The position numbers and the translations under genes were made by a program. Positions 14,319 to 22,161 of a stretch of 37,106 bases of DNA are shown here, one piece after another. Under the pieces are notes generated by a model. It was not told the origin of the DNA. It ran no database searches and saw only the letters and a program-made list of their open reading frames with translations. Origin of the DNA: Rhodoferax sp. (GTDB lineage Bacteria; Pseudomonadota; Gammaproteobacteria; Burkholderiales; Burkholderiaceae_C); the NCBI GenBank assembly GCA_026224975.1, contig JAMFRW010000113.1, forward strand, positions 1 to 37,106. The letters run 5' to 3'. Each line of letters begins with the position of its first letter. The stretch's first letter is position 1.

Positions 14319-16318
14319 CGGAGGCGGCCCGCGCATTGCCCGCCAGAGAACTCACGTCGCTCGGCCGGATGCGCTGGAGCGATGTGCCGGCGCCGGTGCT
14401 GGACGAGCGCCTGAGCAGCGTACTGCTCGAGAACATCACCGCGCGCATCTCGGTGGTCGACCGCCGCCACTGCTATCTCTACGCCAACCGCGAGACGCTC
14501 GACTTTCTCGGCCGGCCGGCGAGCGAAGTCATTGGCCGGCATCTTTCCGAAGTTGTCGGCGATGCAGCTTATGCGGGCTATCGACTGCTGGCCGAACGCG
14601 TGTTTTCCGGTGAGGCGCTGCGGCTCGAAGGCTGGGTCGATTACCCGGGCCGTGGCGCGCGCTACCTGCGCGAAACCTTCATTCCCTATGGCCCCGGCGA
14701 CGGGCCGATCGAAGTGGTGGCGGTCTTCGGCCGCGACTACACCGACCTCAAGCTGCGCGAGCAGGAACTCGCCGACAAGCTCGCGCAACTGCACACCAGC
14801 GAAGCGCTCAAGTCGGCCATCGTCGACCATGCGCTGGCTGCGCTGATCACGACCGACGACACCGGCCGCATCGTCGAGTTCAACCCTTCGGCCGAAGCCA
14901 TGTTCCAGCGCGAACGCAGCGATGTGGTGGGCCGGGCGGTGAGCGCCGTCGTGATGCCCGAACGCTTTCGCGCCATGCACGAAGCCGGCATGCGGCGCAT
15001 GCAGGCCGGCGGCGAAGCGCGTGTGCTCGGCAAGCGCATGCAGTTGCACGCGCTGCGCGCCGACGGTGCAGAGTTTCCGATCGAGATGGTGCTCTGGCGC
15101 ACCGACATCGGCGGCGAGGCGTTCTACACCGCGTCGATGGTCGACGTGACCGAAGCACACGACGCCGCGCGCGAGATCGAACGCCAGCGCGAAGCCCTGC
15201 GCCAGACCGAAAAGCTCGGCGCCATGGGCAGCCTGCTGGCCGGCGTGGCGCATGAGTTGAACAACCCGCTCGCGATCGTGATGGGCCGCGCCAGCCTGCT
15301 CGAAGAAAAGTGCGAGCACCTGCCCGAACTGCGCGCTGACGCGCAACGCATCCGCGAAGCCGCCGAGCGCTGCGGGCGCATCGTGCGCACCTTCCTCAAC
15401 ATGGCGCGCAGCCGGCCGTCACAGCGCGGGCCGGTGGCGCTCAACGAGATGGTGCGCGCCGCGGCCGACATGCTGCAGTACGGCTACCGTACCCACGGCA
15501 TCGAGCTCGAATTGCGCCTGGCCGAAGCGCTGCCGGCGGTCATCGCCGATGGCGACCAGATCGGGCAGGTGGTGATGAACCTGCTGGTGAACGCGCAGCA
15601 GGCGCTGGCCGGCCGCGAAGGCGAACGCCGCGTGCGCGTGCAGACCGGCATCGAGCAGCGCCGCGAAGACAGGGAGCCGCGTGTGTGGCTGCGTGTGGCC
15701 GACAACGGCCCGGGCGTGCTGCCGGCGGCGCGCGAGCGCGTGTTCGAGCCCTTCTTCACGACGAAGGCCGAAGGCATGGGCACGGGCCTGGGGCTGGCGG
15801 TGTCGCGGTCGCTCGCGCGCGACCATGGCGGCGATTTGTCGCTCGAACCCCGCCCAGCCGAAGGCGGCGCGAGCTTCCGCCTCAGCCTGCCTATCAGCGG
15901 CCAGGCCGAGGCGGAAACCATTCCCGCGCCGTTGCCCGAACCGGGCGCTCCGTTGCAGGCGCGCGTGCTGGTGGTGGACGACGAAGCCGAGCTGGCCGAA
16001 CTGATGCGCGACATGCTCGAAGGCGCCGGTTATGAAGTGGCCACCGCCGAGTCGGGCGCAGTCGCCTTGGAAATGCTGGCCACCGCGCGCTTCGACGCCA
16101 TCGTCTCCGACCTGCGCATGCCCGACATGGACGGCGCCGGCCTCTGGCGCGAGGTGACGGCGCGTCATCCATTGCTGGCGCGCTGCATGCTCTTCGTCAC
16201 CGGCGACACACTCTCACCCGGTGCCCGCGAGTTCCTGCGCAGCGCGCGCTGTGCTTCGCTGGACAAGCCGTTTTCGAAAGCTGATCTGCTGGCGAAGGTG
16301 GCCGTGATGCTGGACTGA
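14315..16318 (+). CDS. Soluble hybrid sensor histidine kinase (PAS-PAS-HisKA-HATPase-REC)
   Basis: A 667-residue hybrid kinase without membrane segments, so it should sense a cytoplasmic signal. In order: a PAS domain (about 35-150, ending RDYTDLKLREQE), a second PAS (about 165-285, with TTDDTGRIVEFNPSAEAMF), HisKA with phospho-acceptor H313 in AGVAHELNNPL, HATPase (about 400-520, with MNLLVNAQQAL, VADNGPGV and GTGLGLAVSRSL), and a C-terminal receiver (about 545-660) with D599 in AIVSDLRMPDMDG and K in SLDKPF. The extra receiver suggests a phosphorelay or a brake on the partner regulator. No histidine phosphotransfer domain is seen. The start overlaps the regulator stop. A haemoglobin gene lies 130 bp downstream on the opposite strand; PAS domains often sense oxygen or redox, but no haem or flavin motif can be proved here. 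Confidence 0.95.
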   Translation: MTEAARALPARELTSLGRMRWSDVPAPVLDERLSSVLLENITARISVVDRRHCYLYANRETLDFLGRPASEVIGRHLSEVVGDAAYAGYRLLAERVFSGEALRLEGWVDYPGRGARYLRETFIPYGPGDGPIEVVAVFGRDYTDLKLREQELADKLAQLHTSEALKSAIVDHALAALITTDDTGRIVEFNPSAEAMFQRERSDVVGRAVSAVVMPERFRAMHEAGMRRMQAGGEARVLGKRMQLHALRADGAEFPIEMVLWRTDIGGEAFYTASMVDVTEAHDAAREIERQREALRQTEKLGAMGSLLAGVAHELNNPLAIVMGRASLLEEKCEHLPELRADAQRIREAAERCGRIVRTFLNMARSRPSQRGPVALNEMVRAAADMLQYGYRTHGIELELRLAEALPAVIADGDQIGQVVMNLLVNAQQALAGREGERRVRVQTGIEQRREDREPRVWLRVADNGPGVLPAARERVFEPFFTTKAEGMGTGLGLAVSRSLARDHGGDLSLEPRPAEGGASFRLSLPISGQAEAETIPAPLPEPGAPLQARVLVVDDEAELAELMRDMLEGAGYEVATAESGAVALEMLATARFDAIVSDLRMPDMDGAGLWREVTARHPLLARCMLFVTGDTLSPGAREFLRSARCASLDKPFSKADLLAKVAVMLD

Positions 16319-16346
16319 AGGCGGGCTTCGCGGGAAGCTCCAAAGC

Positions 16347-16441
16347 CGTTCACACCGAGCTTGTCGAAGTGCCGCTTGGCGCATCCCGCTGGCTTCGACA
16401 GGCTCAGCCCGAACGGTGGTCTGCCCAGCCCGAACGGTGGT
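16347..16441. repeat. Intergenic inverted repeat with tandem copy (GACAGGCTCAGCCCGAAC type)
   Basis: Between the kinase and globin stops, 16347-16369 and 16393-16416 form an imperfect inverted repeat whose outer blocks CCGTTC and TGTCGAAG are exact. The right arm continues into a direct repeat: CAGCCCGAACGGTGGT occurs at 16405-16420 and again at 16426-16441, a 21-bp period. This kind of CTTCGACAGGCTCAGCCCGAACGG sequence is familiar to me as a dispersed intergenic repeat in betaproteobacteria. It can form a long hairpin and may act as a bidirectional terminator between the converging genes. Confidence 0.75.
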
Positions 16442-16448
16442 TGGCTGA

Positions 16449-16868
16449 TCAGGCTGCCACAGGCTCGCGCGTGCCTTCGATCATCGTCGCGCTGATCACG
16501 CCATAGAGGTCGGTCCACGCGTGGCGCACCTCGCTCGTGAACGCATTCCCCAAGCCCTGGCCCAGCGTCTTGATGAGCGCTGCGCCGACGGTGGCGTAGT
16601 GCGCGTCCTGCACGCCATAAGGCACATGGCGCGCGCCGAGTGAGCGCAGCACCGGCAGCAAGGTGGCGGGCCGGTCGAGCAGGGCGAGCGCGCTGCCGAT
16701 CATGCCCATCAGGCGTTCGCCCTGGTGCGCCATGTTGCCCTTGAAGAGCGCACGCAACTGCGGATCGGCCTCGAAGAGATTGTCGTAGAACAGCGCCGCG
16801 GCTTGCGGGGCGATAGGCTGTACGAGGGCGAAGCTGTCGCGCACGAGTTGGATCTGCTGGGTGTTCAT
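16449..16868 (-). CDS. Single-domain bacterial haemoglobin (Vitreoscilla/flavohaemoglobin-type globin)
   Basis: A 139-residue three-over-three globin close to Vitreoscilla haemoglobin, lacking the reductase domain of Hmp. Family positions can be placed: Y28 (B10) in FYDNLF, F42 (CD1) in RALFKGN, Q49 (E7), the proximal histidine H81 in GARHVPYGV and the conserved H90-Y91. These fit oxygen or nitric oxide binding. The start ATG at 16868 follows AGGAG by seven bases. The partner reductase would be in trans; a ferredoxin-NADP reductase gene is 5 kb away, but nothing links them directly. Upstream there is a short inverted repeat GTTGC-GACGG-GCAAC (16966-16980). Likely roles are NO detoxification or oxygen supply; which one is not decided by sequence. 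Confidence 0.92.
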   Translation of the reverse strand: MNTQQIQLVRDSFALVQPIAPQAAALFYDNLFEADPQLRALFKGNMAHQGERLMGMIGSALALLDRPATLLPVLRSLGARHVPYGVQDAHYATVGAALIKTLGQGLGNAFTSEVRHAWTDLYGVISATMIEGTREPVAA

Positions 16869-16965
16869 CGGGTACTCCTGGGTTGGACGGAGAGAGCATG
16901 GCGAGCCTGCGTTGCATCGCCGTGTCGCGCGCCGCGTGGCTGTGTTTCATTTGTTGTTCGACCGG

Positions 16966-16980
16966 GTTGCGACGGGCAAC
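16966..16980. promoter_or_regulatory. Short inverted repeat in the globin/csbD divergent region
   Basis: GTTGC-GACGG-GCAAC is a perfect 5-bp inverted repeat about 98 bp upstream of the globin start and 143 bp upstream of the CsbD start. It could be an operator. It does not match the TTGAT-N4-ATCAA Fnr/Dnr box, and I found no such box in 16869-17122. Confidence 0.2.
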
Positions 16981-17014
16981 GTCCTACAGCTTTTGATCGC
17001 CAAGCCCGACAGAC

Positions 17015-17032
17015 CCTGCGCGTCGGCGCAGG
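17015..17032. other. Hairpin upstream of the CsbD gene
   Basis: CCTGCGC-GTCG-GCGCAGG forms a perfect 7-bp stem with a 4-base loop, about 90 bp before the CsbD start. No T-run follows on either strand, so it is probably not an intrinsic terminator. It may sit in the leader of the CsbD message or be an operator. Confidence 0.3.
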
Positions 17033-17122
17033 CAAATTCACCCCGTCGGCCGCGCCAGGGTTTATTTGGCAACTGCGCAGGGCGGGCCGAATTTCTCAAC
17101 TGTCACCGAAAGGACCACGATC

Positions 17123-17308
17123 ATGAACAAGGACCAAGTCAAAGGCCGCGTCGAGCAAGCCAAGGGTGCCGTGAAGGAAGCCGCCGGCAAGGTCGTCGGC
17201 AACAAGAACCTCGAAGGCGAGGGCAAGGTCGACAAGGCCAGCGGCAAGGCGCAAGCCACCTACGGCGATGCCAAGGAAACCGTCAAGGACGCACTGAAGA
17301 AGCCTTGA
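17123..17308 (+). CDS. CsbD-family stress protein
   Basis: A 61-residue hydrophilic protein of the CsbD/YjbJ family: MNKDQVKGRVEQAKGAVKEA, then GKVVGNKNLEGEGKVDKASGKAQ and ...DAKETVKDALKKP. It has the repeated G-K-x-x-G-x-A-K pattern and very high Lys/Gly/Ala content, predicting a loosely folded helical protein. Relatives rise under general or envelope stress and in stationary phase; the biochemical role is unknown. The start is ATG 17123, with GAAAGGA about nine bases before it; nineteen upstream open codons do not look coding. No T-rich terminator hairpin is obvious after the stop. Confidence 0.93.
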   Translation: MNKDQVKGRVEQAKGAVKEAAGKVVGNKNLEGEGKVDKASGKAQATYGDAKETVKDALKKP

Positions 17309-17437
17309 CCGGCCGATTCGGTTAGTCGATCAGGTGAAGCCGTTTCGCCCGACCGCGGAATGGCTTGCGATGGCAGCCCAGGTCTTTGCCGGCCGAGGTT
17401 GCCATCGTCGTTTTGGAGGGTAGACGATCCCATGTCA

Positions 17438-19153
17438 TCACGCCCACGACGCCTTGATCCGCGCGGAGATGTCGATCGTGGGCGTTTCGGACAGCATCAG
17501 CCGCAGCGGCTCGGCTTGTGCAGTCGGCGCGACGCGCTCGAACAAGTGCGTGATCGGCTCCGGGATGAATCGTGTCAAGGAACCATACAAATGCCGGTCG
17601 CCACGACCCGTTTGCCGAGTCACGTAAAAGCGTTGCGGCACGAGCAGATGCAAGTGATGCCTGGCGCGCGTCAACGCGACGTAGAGCAGGCGGCGCTCCT
17701 CCTCGATTTCGGCGCGGTGGCCGGTGGCCATGTCCGACGGTATGCACTCGTCGACGACGTTGAGCACATACACGGCCGTCCATTCCTGGCCCTTGGCCGA
17801 GTGGATGGTCGAGAGGATCACATAGTCTTCATCGAGATGAGGCGCCCCGGACCGGTCGCTGGTAGCGTCCGGTGGATCGAGCATGAGTTCGGTCAAAAAG
17901 AGTTCGCGCGACGCGTAGCCGGCAGCGATGCGGGCGAGCTGGTCGAGGTCGGCCTGGCGCACGGGCGCGTCGTCGTGGAGCGGCTGCAAGTGCGGCGAGT
18001 ACCAAGTGTTCACGCGTTCGATGTCGGCTGGCCAATCGGTCGCAGCGTCTTTGAGTGTCGCGAGCAATGCGATGAACGCAGCCCAGTCGTGCACCGCAGC
18101 AGCGGGCGGCACGAAGTCGTTCAAGGCCTGCAGCGGGTCGGCCGCTTGCTGGATCGCCGCCATCAGCCGCTTGGCGCTCGCCGCGCCGACGCCGGGCACG
18201 AGTTGCGCCACCCGCAAGCCGGCCATGGCGCTGCGTGGGTTCTGCGCCCAACGCAAGACAGAGAGAACGTCTTTCACATGCGCGGTTTCCAGAAATTTCA
18301 GCCCGCCGAACTTGACGAACGGGATGCTGCGGCGCGTGAGTTCCAGTTCCAGCGCGGCGCTGTGCCGCGAGGCGCGGAACACCGTCACCAGCGTCGGCTT
18401 TTCGGAGGATGCTCTGTCGGTCCAAAGCTGCTTCGCGAAACGCTCCGAGGCCTGCGCGATCACGCTGTTGGATGCGTCGAGGATGGGCTGTGTCGAACGG
18501 TAGTAGTGCTCCAGCGTGATCACGCGCGCAGGCTCGGCGAAGCTCGCCGGAAAGTCGAGGATGTTGCGCAGTTCGGCGGAACGAAACGAGTAGATCGACT
18601 GTGCGTCATCGCCGACCACCGTGAGGCCGCGGCCATCGGGCTTGAGCGCCAGCAGGATGCTTGCCTGCAACCGGTTGGTGTCCTGGTATTCGTCGACGAG
18701 GACGTGATCGAAACGCGCGCCGACAGCCAGCGACAGCGCCGAATCGCCCATAAGCTGCTGCCAGTAGAGCGGCAGGTCGTCGTAGGCGAGCACATGCTGG
18801 TTCTGCTTCTCGGCCACGTAGCCGCGGAACAAGGCCTTGAGTTCGTCGCCCCACGCGCCGCACCACGGGAAGGTCTCTTGCAGCACCTGCGCGAGCGGCG
18901 CCTGACTGCGCTGCGGGTCGGCGCCCGCCAGCACCCGCCGGGCAACGCGCGCGGCGAGCGTCATCGTCTTGCCCGAGCCGGCACCAGCGATCACGAGCAG
19001 GGCGCGGTCGTCATGCGAATCCGGCGACAAGCCGTGCTCCATCGCGGAGCGCTGTTCCACATTCAGCGACGCGAACGGGTCACGCGAGGCCGCCGCAGGT
19101 GGTTGCTTGGCGGATGCGAGCGCGAGATGGGCGGGCGCAGGACGACCGATCAA
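17438..19153 (-). CDS. UvrD/Rep-like superfamily 1 helicase with two in-frame internal deletions
   Basis: SF1A helicase relative, 571 aa. Present are Walker A GAGSGKT (57-63), motif II DEYQDT (154-159), motif III GDDAQSIYSFR (181-191), motif IV region HYYRST, motif V region LSTIHSAKGQEW and motif VI ALTRARHHL. Motifs Ia (TFTNKAA-like) and Ib (TFHS-like), normally between Walker A and motif II, are absent: only about 90 residues separate these motifs against about 190 in E. coli UvrD. The jump appears at R82-S83 (near 18907). A second block of about 35 residues is missing after V258 (near 18379), where relatives have an EAxxVA...AVL segment before YRS/FRAS. There is no stop or frameshift. Motif IV also has Y-Y-R-S-T where N-Y-R-S-T is usual. 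ATP binding may survive, but DNA unwinding is doubtful; it could be a decaying or repurposed gene. Confidence 0.85.
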   Translation of the reverse strand: MIGRPAPAHLALASAKQPPAAASRDPFASLNVEQRSAMEHGLSPDSHDDRALLVIAGAGSGKTMTLAARVARRVLAGADPQRSQAPLAQVLQETFPWCGAWGDELKALFRGYVAEKQNQHVLAYDDLPLYWQQLMGDSALSLAVGARFDHVLVDEYQDTNRLQASILLALKPDGRGLTVVGDDAQSIYSFRSAELRNILDFPASFAEPARVITLEHYYRSTQPILDASNSVIAQASERFAKQLWTDRASSEKPTLVTVFRASRHSAALELELTRRSIPFVKFGGLKFLETAHVKDVLSVLRWAQNPRSAMAGLRVAQLVPGVGAASAKRLMAAIQQAADPLQALNDFVPPAAAVHDWAAFIALLATLKDAATDWPADIERVNTWYSPHLQPLHDDAPVRQADLDQLARIAAGYASRELFLTELMLDPPDATSDRSGAPHLDEDYVILSTIHSAKGQEWTAVYVLNVVDECIPSDMATGHRAEIEEERRLLYVALTRARHHLHLLVPQRFYVTRQTGRGDRHLYGSLTRFIPEPITHLFERVAPTAQAEPLRLMLSETPTIDISARIKASWA

Positions 19154-19245
19154 GGGGTCGGCGTTTCGAGGGGTGATGTGGTCAGCATCGCTACGGTAAT
19201 TCCATCCAGCGCCTACCGGCCGTCTTCGCGAAGACCGTCACCACC

Positions 19246-20139
19246 ATGAGCATTCTTGTCGGTACCGCGTCCTGGACGGACAAAACGCTGATCGCCTGCG
19301 GCCGCTTCTATCCGCGCGAGGCGAAGACGCCGGAGGCGCGGTTGCGGCATTACGCGTTGCAGTTTCCCGTCGTCGAGGTCGATTCGAGCTACTACGCGAT
19401 GCCCACGCCAGCCACGGCGCAGTCGTGGGCCGAGCGCACGCCAGATTCGTTCGTGATGAACGTGAAGTCGTTTCGCCTGTTTACAGGACACCAGACTTCG
19501 CCGACGGTGCTGCACCGCGACATCCAGCAGACCCTGGGCCGATATGTGAGCGCGAACCTCTATTACAAGAACATGGCGGTCGAGATCCGGGACGAGTTGT
19601 GGAGGCGCTTCATCGAATCGCTGGCGCCGCTTCGCCACGCCGGCAAGCTCGGCCTGGTGCATTTCCAGTTCCCACCGTGGCTGGTGTGCAATGACGAGGG
19701 GCACGCGCACGTTCGCCACTGCGTGGAGCGCATGGAGGGGCACCGGGTGAGCGTGGAGTTTCGGCATCGGAGCTGGTTCGAGGGCGTGGAGCAAACTGCG
19801 TCCACGCTGGCCTTCGAGCGTGAGATGGGCGTGGTGCACACCATCGTCGATGGCCCGCAGGGTTTTGCCAACAGCGTGCCGACAGTCTGGGAGATCACGC
19901 ATCCAACCCATGCGCTGCTGCGTATGCATGGTCGAAACGTCGAGACCTGGAATGTGGCGGGGCAGACGGCTGCCTCCGACCGCTTCAACTACGACTACAA
20001 CGACGCCGAATTGAGTGAATTGGTTGACCACACACGGCGCATCGCCGAACAGACGTTTGCCACGCACGCGATCTTCAACAACAACATGGAAGACCAGGGG
20101 CAACGCAACGCCGCCACTTTTCAGCGTTTGGTTGGCTGA
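19246..20139 (+). CDS. DUF72 (YecE-like) family protein
   Basis: A 297-residue soluble protein of the DUF72 family, a TIM-barrel-like fold of unknown activity. Landmarks are ILVGTASWTDKTLI at the start, FYPREAKTPEARLRHYALQFPVVEVDSSYYAMP, the FVMNVKSFRLFTGHQ strand, GKLGLVHFQFPPWL, VSVEFRHRSWF and the C-terminal FNNNMEDQGQRNAATFQ. Conserved acidic, His and Arg residues in these strands suggest an enzyme site, but no reaction is established. The gene is divergent from the helicase with a 92-bp gap and has no strong ribosome site. It is followed by a separate small gene after 161 bp. Confidence 0.9.
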   Translation: MSILVGTASWTDKTLIACGRFYPREAKTPEARLRHYALQFPVVEVDSSYYAMPTPATAQSWAERTPDSFVMNVKSFRLFTGHQTSPTVLHRDIQQTLGRYVSANLYYKNMAVEIRDELWRRFIESLAPLRHAGKLGLVHFQFPPWLVCNDEGHAHVRHCVERMEGHRVSVEFRHRSWFEGVEQTASTLAFEREMGVVHTIVDGPQGFANSVPTVWEITHPTHALLRMHGRNVETWNVAGQTAASDRFNYDYNDAELSELVDHTRRIAEQTFATHAIFNNNMEDQGQRNAATFQRLVG

Positions 20140-20184
20140 ATCGCTCGTGCGAAAAAGTGGACGATCAACGATCATATTTACCGG

Positions 20185-20212
20185 TTGACTGTGGCCGGGA
20201 TCCGTCAATAAG
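20185..20212 (+). promoter_or_regulatory. Candidate sigma-70-type promoter for the 95-residue protein
   Basis: TTGACT (20185-20190) and AATAAG (20207-20212) with a 16-bp spacer match the vegetative consensus at five and four of six bases. They lie about 90 bp before the ATG at 20301. A 9-bp direct repeat, ATCCGTCAA, overlaps the -10 region and recurs about 68 bp later, just before the ribosome site. Assigned by eye. Confidence 0.4.
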
Positions 20213-20300
20213 TCACGGCGAGGTGTGGGTCGAGTGCTTTTTGGGCTCCATCGGACGACGTATCCGTCAAAATGTGACAACTTGTGTGTCGGAGGTCACG

Positions 20301-20588
20301 ATGTCTGCTCAAAGCCAAAATCTTGTCGCCCCTCGCGCTGCGCCTGCGGCCCGCCAATTCGACTTGCTTCGCCGTGATTCGCGCCTTCCCGCTGTCGGTG
20401 CCGACATGGAAGCCGCACTTCGCCAGGAGTGGACCCGCCGCTGCACTCAGCGCCTGACCGAACTCCGACCGCTGACCGCTGCGGATGTGGTGGCCGAGCT
20501 GGTGCAAGACATGTGGCGCGATGTCGCCTGCATGGACCCGGAAATCGCCGCCGAGATCGAACACGAATCGTGGCAGTCCGAGCATTGA
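20301..20588 (+). CDS. Small hypothetical protein
   Basis: A 95-residue protein that I do not recognise. The start ATG 20301 has a strong GGAGG five bases upstream. The first 25 residues are Ala/Gln/Pro-rich and probably disordered. The rest is helical and charged, with EAALRQEWTRRCTQRLTEL, then VVAELVQDMWRDVACMDPEIAAEIEHES, rich in Trp and acidic residues. There are two cysteines and no signal or membrane segment. A candidate promoter lies upstream and a strong terminator follows 20 bp after the stop, so it is probably a single-gene transcript. The good expression signals make it a real gene despite the unknown function. Confidence 0.7.
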   Translation: MSAQSQNLVAPRAAPAARQFDLLRRDSRLPAVGADMEAALRQEWTRRCTQRLTELRPLTAADVVAELVQDMWRDVACMDPEIAAEIEHESWQSEH

Positions 20589-20607
20589 TAGCGCGCGCCA
20601 CAAACAA

Positions 20608-20640
20608 AAACGCCGGCTGCAGTGGCCGGCGTTTGCTTTT
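20608..20640. terminator. Bidirectional intrinsic terminator
   Basis: AAACGCCGGC (20608-20617) pairs perfectly with GCCGGCGTTT (20625-20634) around a 7-base loop. On the plus strand it is followed by GCTTTT, and on the minus strand by a T-rich run (complement of CAAACAAAAA). It lies between the converging genes at 20301-20588 and 20684-21226 and should end both transcripts. Confidence 0.85.
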
Positions 20641-20683
20641 GGGGACCGAGGTTTCGAAGGCCGACTTGAAAAGCCGGCGACGT

Positions 20684-21226
20684 TCAAGCCGCCGTTGGCA
20701 TCTGCCCCGTCCAGCTCCGCTCCATTTCGTCGAACAGCGAGTGCGAGGCTTCCGACACATCCACCGTCTGCGACAGATCCTGCGGCGCGGCCAAGCCTGA
20801 CCGCGCGCTCGCAGCTTGCCGAAGGCGCAGACGGAGTTCGGTGAATTCGCCGAGATGGCTGTCGACCGCCAGGGCTTCGAGCTGAGCGAGCGCCTTGCCC
20901 AGCACCTGTGCCGGCAGCACCTTGAACGCCCGCGAGCCATGCCGCGCGAGCGCCTGTTCGACGCAAGCGAGGTGGCGCATGGTCAGCCGCGAGTCGCCGT
21001 GCAGGTCAAGAAGGCTGCTCAAGTCACGGTGGTCGTGGCGGAGCGCCTCGCCGTGGCTGGGCGTGGCCGAACGGCCCTTGCCGGCAGGGCGCCGGAGCTT
21101 GTCACCCAGCCATTGGAGCGAACGCGCCGACCACGAGCCGGAGGTTGCAGCCGAGGAGGCGCGAGAGCCAGTTGCCGAGGCGCGCGAAACCGAGGATTCG
21201 CGGGGCAAGGTGAAGGTGGACGCCAT
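20684..21226 (-). CDS. Hypothetical protein with Ser/Ala-rich N-terminus
   Basis: A 180-residue protein of unknown function. I take the ATG at 21226 (MASTFTLPRESSV); an in-frame ATG 20 codons upstream is possible, but the added residues look like leader DNA. Residues 1-60 are Ser/Arg/Ala-rich and low in complexity. Residues 65-150 look folded: HDHRDLSSLLDLHGDSRLTMRHLACVEQALARHG, then helices LPAQVLGKALAQLEALAVDSHLGEFTELRLRLRQA. The tail ends SHSLFDEMERSWTGQMP. There is no membrane segment or known motif. It converges on the 95-residue gene across a shared terminator. The DSRLTMRHL helix recalls small adaptor domains, but this is not enough for a call. Confidence 0.65.
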   Translation of the reverse strand: MASTFTLPRESSVSRASATGSRASSAATSGSWSARSLQWLGDKLRRPAGKGRSATPSHGEALRHDHRDLSSLLDLHGDSRLTMRHLACVEQALARHGSRAFKVLPAQVLGKALAQLEALAVDSHLGEFTELRLRLRQAASARSGLAAPQDLSQTVDVSEASHSLFDEMERSWTGQMPTAA

Positions 21227-21383
21227 GGTGTAAGCAGTTGTTTTGGATACAACTGTGAGGCTGACAGCATTGGTTGCGAACCGCAACTATCGGCGCCTGT
21301 GATCGGAGCGCCGAATGAGGACTATGTCGCGCTTGGTGCCATCCCCGCGCGTTCGAGCTGGCGCGGAGCGCACGCCGCGTGAG

Positions 21384-22055
21384 TCAAACGCTGGTGGGAG
21401 TGCCTCGATCAGCCGCCGCGCTGGCCAACGCCACGCCGAGCAGGGCAGGCAGTTCGGCGACCATCAGCGGCTTGTGGACTACCGGCACACCTTCGAGCGC
21501 GAAGGCATAAGGTTTGCGGCGTTCTTCGTCGAGCGACGTGACGACGATCAAGCGGCTGCGGCGAAACTCCGGATGCGAGCGCAGGCTGGTGATCAACGTG
21601 GCGCCGTCGATACCTGGCAGCAAAATATCGACAATCAGCACATCCGGCTGAATTTGCCCATACATGGCAAGACCGGCAATTCCGTCATCGGCCACATGCA
21701 TCTGAGCCTGCGGAAAATACTCTTTCACCACCAAAGACACCAGATTCTGGAAATGGGTGGAGTCTTCGATCAGCAATATGCGCGGGTGTTCGCGTGATTC
21801 CGCTTGGCGGCCGATGGCACGAACACCGCCAGCCGCAGCAGTGGTTTTCAGCGGGCCGTGACGCGACGCCAACCATTGGTCGATGGACGTGCGCGAAATT
21901 CGGCGGTGGCCGCCGGGCGTTTTCCAGGCTTCGAGTTCACCTCGGTCGACCATCAATTGCACCGACCGCACTGCCATGCCGAGCAGCTTGGCGGCTTCGA
22001 TCGTTGTGTAGTGGTCCATCACTTGAGGCCAGGCAGTGGGTGAATCGTCATGCAT
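21384..22055 (-). CDS. Excisionase-type HTH fused to a C-terminal response-regulator receiver
   Basis: A 223-residue protein with an unusual order. Residues about 16-63 are a MerR/excisionase-type winged helix (YTTIEAAKLLGMAVRSVQLM, then GELEAWKTPGGHRRISRTSIDQWL), including the G-G-H-R-R wing. Residues about 92-210 are a receiver domain: acidic pair E97-D98, phospho-acceptor D143 in LIVDILLPGIDG, T173 and K195. Most DNA-binding response regulators carry the receiver first. A phosphorylation-switched small DNA-binding protein is the likely function; no kinase partner is adjacent. The ATG at 22055 is used; a second ATG at 22019 directly precedes the HTH and is a possible start. The ferredoxin reductase gene lies 106 bp upstream on the same strand, so they may be co-transcribed. 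Confidence 0.88.
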   Translation of the reverse strand: MHDDSPTAWPQVMDHYTTIEAAKLLGMAVRSVQLMVDRGELEAWKTPGGHRRISRTSIDQWLASRHGPLKTTAAAGGVRAIGRQAESREHPRILLIEDSTHFQNLVSLVVKEYFPQAQMHVADDGIAGLAMYGQIQPDVLIVDILLPGIDGATLITSLRSHPEFRRSRLIVVTSLDEERRKPYAFALEGVPVVHKPLMVAELPALLGVALASAAADRGTPTSV

Positions 22056-22161
22056 CAGATTTTGCCAGAGTTCGCCGATATGTCATCGGAATGTGTGAAT
22101 GCGGCCATGGGTGACCGCATTACTGCACAAATCTGCGGTCGCGCCAGATTAAAGCATAGTT

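Noticed and set aside
16869-17122. Fnr/Dnr or NsrR box upstream of the globin
   Set aside because: No TTGAT-N4-ATCAA-like sequence is present; a lone TTGATCGCCAA near 16994 lacks the second half site.
17438-19153. Frameshift or stop as the reason for the short helicase
   Set aside because: The frame is continuous and all downstream motifs are in the same frame. The losses look like in-frame deletions.
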